Assembly (NCBI GenBank): GCA_009845905.1
Contig: VXYS01000004.1
Span: 772,548 to 836,547 of the forward strand
DNA: 64,000 bases
Source of the DNA: Gammaproteobacteria bacterium
Lineage (GTDB): Bacteria > Pseudomonadota > Gammaproteobacteria > Steroidobacterales > Foliamicaceae
Direction of reading: 5' to 3'
Part shown: piece by piece, positions 62,801-64,000 of the stretch
Layout: every line of letters begins with the position of its first letter
How positions within the stretch are numbered: the first letter of the stretch is position 1
Translations under genes and position numbers: made by a program
Notes under the pieces: model-generated
Told to the model about the DNA's origin: nothing
Database searches by the model: none
The model's input: only the letters and a program-made list of their open reading frames with translations

Positions 62801-64000
62801 GTAGCAGTCCAGCGCCATGATGACCTCTTCCCGGATCGAGTCGATGGCCGGGTTGGTCACCTGGGCGAAACGCTGCTTGAAGTAGTCGTAGAGCATGCGC
62901 GGCTTGTCGGACATCACGGCCAGCGCGGCGTCGTTGCCCATGGAGCCGAGTGGATCGCGCAGTTCCCGGACCAGCGGCTGCAGCATGATGTCCATGGTCT
63001 CGACGGTGTAGCCGAAGGCGTTCATGCGCGCCGTCAGCGTGGCCGGTTCGCGCGCCGGCGGCAGCGCGGGCGGCAGTTCCTCGAGTTCGATGCGCTGCTT
63101 TTCGAGCCAGTCGGCGTAGGGACGGGCGGACGCCCATTCGCCCTTGATTTCCTCGTCCGGGATCATGCGGCCCTGCTCGAAGTCGATCAGGAAGATGCGC
63201 CCCGGCTTGAGGCGCCCCTTCCTGACCACGCGTTCCGGGGCGACCCGCACCACGCCCACTTCCGAGGCCATGATGCAGCGGTCGTCGTCGGTGATGTAGT
63301 AACGGCTCGGCCGCAGCCCGTTGCGGTCGAGCACGGCGCCGATATAGGTGCCGTCGGTGAACGCGATCGAGGCCGGACCGTCCCAGGGCTCCATCAGGCA
63401 GGAGTGGTATTCGTAGAAGGCGCGCCTGGCCGCGTCCATGCCGCCGTGCTGCTGCCAGGCTTCGGGAATCATCATCAGCACCGCTTCCTGCAGCTTGCGC
63501 CCGGTCATCAGCAGGAACTCCAGCACGTTGTCGAAGGACCCGGAGTCGGAACAGTCGGGCTCCACGATCGGAAACAGCCTGGCCAGGTCGTCGCCGAACA
63601 GCGGCGAACTCAAGACGCCCTCGCGGGCGTTCATCGCGTTGACGTTGCCGAGCAGCGTGTTGATCTCGCCGTTGTGGCACATGAAGCGGTTGGGCTGCGC
63701 GCGGTCCCAGGACGGGAAGGTGTTGGTGCTGAAGCGCGAATGCACCATGGCCAGGTGCGACTCGAAGTCCGGCTGGCCCAGGTCCGTGAAGAACGGCGCC
63801 ATCTGGTTGGGCGTGAGCATGCCCTTGTAGATGATGACCTTGGACGACAGCGAACAGATGTAGAACAGCTGTCGCTGCGCCAGGGTTTCGTCGCCGCGCA
63901 GCACGTGCGTCGCGTGCTTGCGGATCAGGTACAGCTTGCGCTCGAACTCGTCGGTATCGAGGCCGTCGCCCGCGCCGCCCGGACCCCTGGGAGCGAGGGC
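59897..64000 (-). CDS. gltB: glutamate synthase large subunit, 5' end outside window
   Basis: GltB makes two glutamates from glutamine and 2-oxoglutarate. The frame is open to the right edge, giving about 1367 codons, so part of the N-terminal glutaminase domain is missing. Visible parts: [29 protein letters not shown] (glutaminase), the central domain, FMN region [17 protein letters not shown] and [19 protein letters not shown], the 3Fe-4S loop [18 protein letters not shown], and the C-terminal GXGXG beta-helix. At the right edge the sequence ALAPRGPGG just before [13 protein letters not shown] is encoded by a REP-like hairpin, apparently inserted in frame. Confidence 0.96.
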   Translation of the reverse strand, partial: ALAPRGPGGAGDGLDTDEFERKLYLIRKHATHVLRGDETLAQRQLFYICSLSSKVIIYKGMLTPNQMAPFFTDLGQPDFESHLAMVHSRFSTNTFPSWDRAQPNRFMCHNGEINTLLGNVNAMNAREGVLSSPLFGDDLARLFPIVEPDCSDSGSFDNVLEFLLMTGRKLQEAVLMMIPEAWQQHGGMDAARRAFYEYHSCLMEPWDGPASIAFTDGTYIGAVLDRNGLRPSRYYITDDDRCIMASEVGVVRVAPERVVRKGRLKPGRIFLIDFEQGRMIPDEEIKGEWASARPYADWLEKQRIELEELPPALPPAREPATLTARMNAFGYTVETMDIMLQPLVRELRDPLGSMGNDAALAVMSDKPRMLYDYFKQRFAQVTNPAIDSIREEVIMALDCYCGPERNLLETTEEHAHRLRIPHPILSNEELAAIRHLDYRGWKTASIDITYGAGSGVAGLTAALDRICAESSRAIDEGYSLIVLSDRAVGQERVPISALLAVGAVHHHLVETHARTRIGIILETGEAREVHHHCLLTGYGADAINPYLAFEALWDSLEKGYFDDAPHVATRRDVVEAYRKGTAKGMLKVMAKMGISTLQSYKGAQIFEAVGLADDVIERAFRGTASRVQGVGLEVLAEELERRHALGYPGRNGNVVVLPNPGDFHWRRHGDTHMWDPQAIADLQVAARTNDESAYWRFADHANRENTAKANLRGLLEFVSGVNGGSIEVDEVEPESEIVKRFATGAMSFGSISAESHEMLAVAMNRIGGKSNTGEGGEDSRRYTPMPNGDSARSAIKQVASGRFGVTINYLTNADELQIKIVQGAKPGEGGELPGRKVDETIAAIRHSTPGVGLISPPPHHDIYSIEDIAQLIHDLKNGNPEARISVKLGAEIGVGAVAAGVTKARSDHLVIAGDSGGTGASPLTSIKHAGLPWELGIAETHQTLVVNNLRSRVVLQTDGQLKTGRDVAIACLLGAEEFGFSTAPLIALGCIMMRKCHLNTCPVGIATQDPALRAKFEGLPEHVINYFFMVAKELRRIMADLGFRTVNEMVGRVDALDASAAVDHWKAGGIDLTELLTPAEEPPDFLGAYAMHEQDHGLERALDYRLIELAEPALARGEQVYEELPISNANRVVGGILSNAIIRSCGPEMLPDGSIHFKFRGHAGQSFGCWLARGVTLEVEGDANDYVGKGLSGGRVIIYPPAESRFTPEDNILVGNVVLYGATSGECFFRGVAAERFCVRNSGARAVVEGVGDHGCEYMTGGRVVILGRTGRNFAAGMSGGVAYVWNPHGEFADLCNPEMVELEPLEAEPDRAEVRELIERHLRFTGSTVARAILEDWRNSVGQFVKVMPVDYKRVLEQLKTAAAAA
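63989..64000 (-). repeat. REP-like hairpin cut by window end, inside gltB
   Basis: GGGAG followed by CGAGGGC, identical to the left half of the REP at 3127. The other half must lie outside the window. It is within the open gltB frame. Confidence 0.6.

Overview
The window looks like chromosome of an uncultured, high-G+C gammaproteobacterium. The evidence is the clade-typical housekeeping genes and linkages (leuS-lptE-...-holA-nadD-rsfS, yhdP-nitrilase-tldD, pmbA, gltBD) together with TonB-dependent receptors and Tat-exported enzymes. I cannot name a genus. Coding density is high and no intergenic stretch exceeds 300 bases.

Region 1 (1-33000) is mostly core genome on the minus strand. It opens with the 5' two thirds of a TonB-dependent receptor whose leader is a TPP riboswitch, so it is a candidate thiamine-compound importer, with an amidohydrolase diverging from it. 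Next come folC, a small putative lipoprotein, a secreted peroxiredoxin-like protein, and pmbA-purE-tldD-nitrilase-yhdP. A tight block follows, read from high to low coordinates as leuS-lptE-cysS-hisI-sufE-yidD-trm112-holA-nadD-rsfS. After it lie a pair of acyl-CoA dehydrogenases (the smaller seems to lack the middle domain), a [2Fe-2S] ferredoxin, a second TonB receptor, a substrate-binding protein / HAMP membrane protein / OFA-type MFS operon, a TPR protein, an FMN glutamate-synthase-like protein and a tRNA read as Ile2 (CAT).

Region 2 (33100-57500) is accessory. It starts with a divergent FlhD-like / FlhC-like regulator pair and no flagellar genes. It then becomes a catabolic district: NAD(P)-binding reductase, EthD-like, MmgE/PrpD, alpha/beta hydrolases, TauD-type dioxygenase, a Tat-exported thiamine-diphosphate enzyme coupled to a cytochrome c, an aromatic-ring-type FAD monooxygenase, a Tat-exported VOC protein, two MFS carriers, a LuxR-type regulator, an FAD dehydrogenase, a second amidohydrolase, an acyl-CoA synthetase, a luciferase-like monooxygenase and an HMG-CoA lyase. 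The logic suggests import, oxidation or hydrolysis, CoA activation and lyase cleavage of an organic acid or ring compound. The substrate is unknown. A VapBC toxin-antitoxin pair sits inside it.

Region 3 (57500-64000) has a lower-G+C NYN-domain gene behind a large hairpin, then gltD and gltB (gltB runs off the right edge).

Two repeat families run through the window. The first is REP-like hairpins (GGGAG followed by a stem closing a GTCCC, GGGAC or GAGAC loop), found between genes but also apparently in frame inside cysS and gltB and at the start of an MFS gene. The second is about 100-base stem-loops with a conserved 50-57 base core and completely different, yet self-complementary, 23-25 base arms. 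The main leads are the FlhDC-like pair, the variable-arm stem-loops, the in-frame REP insertions, the exported TPP-enzyme/cytochrome pair and the riboswitch-controlled receptor.
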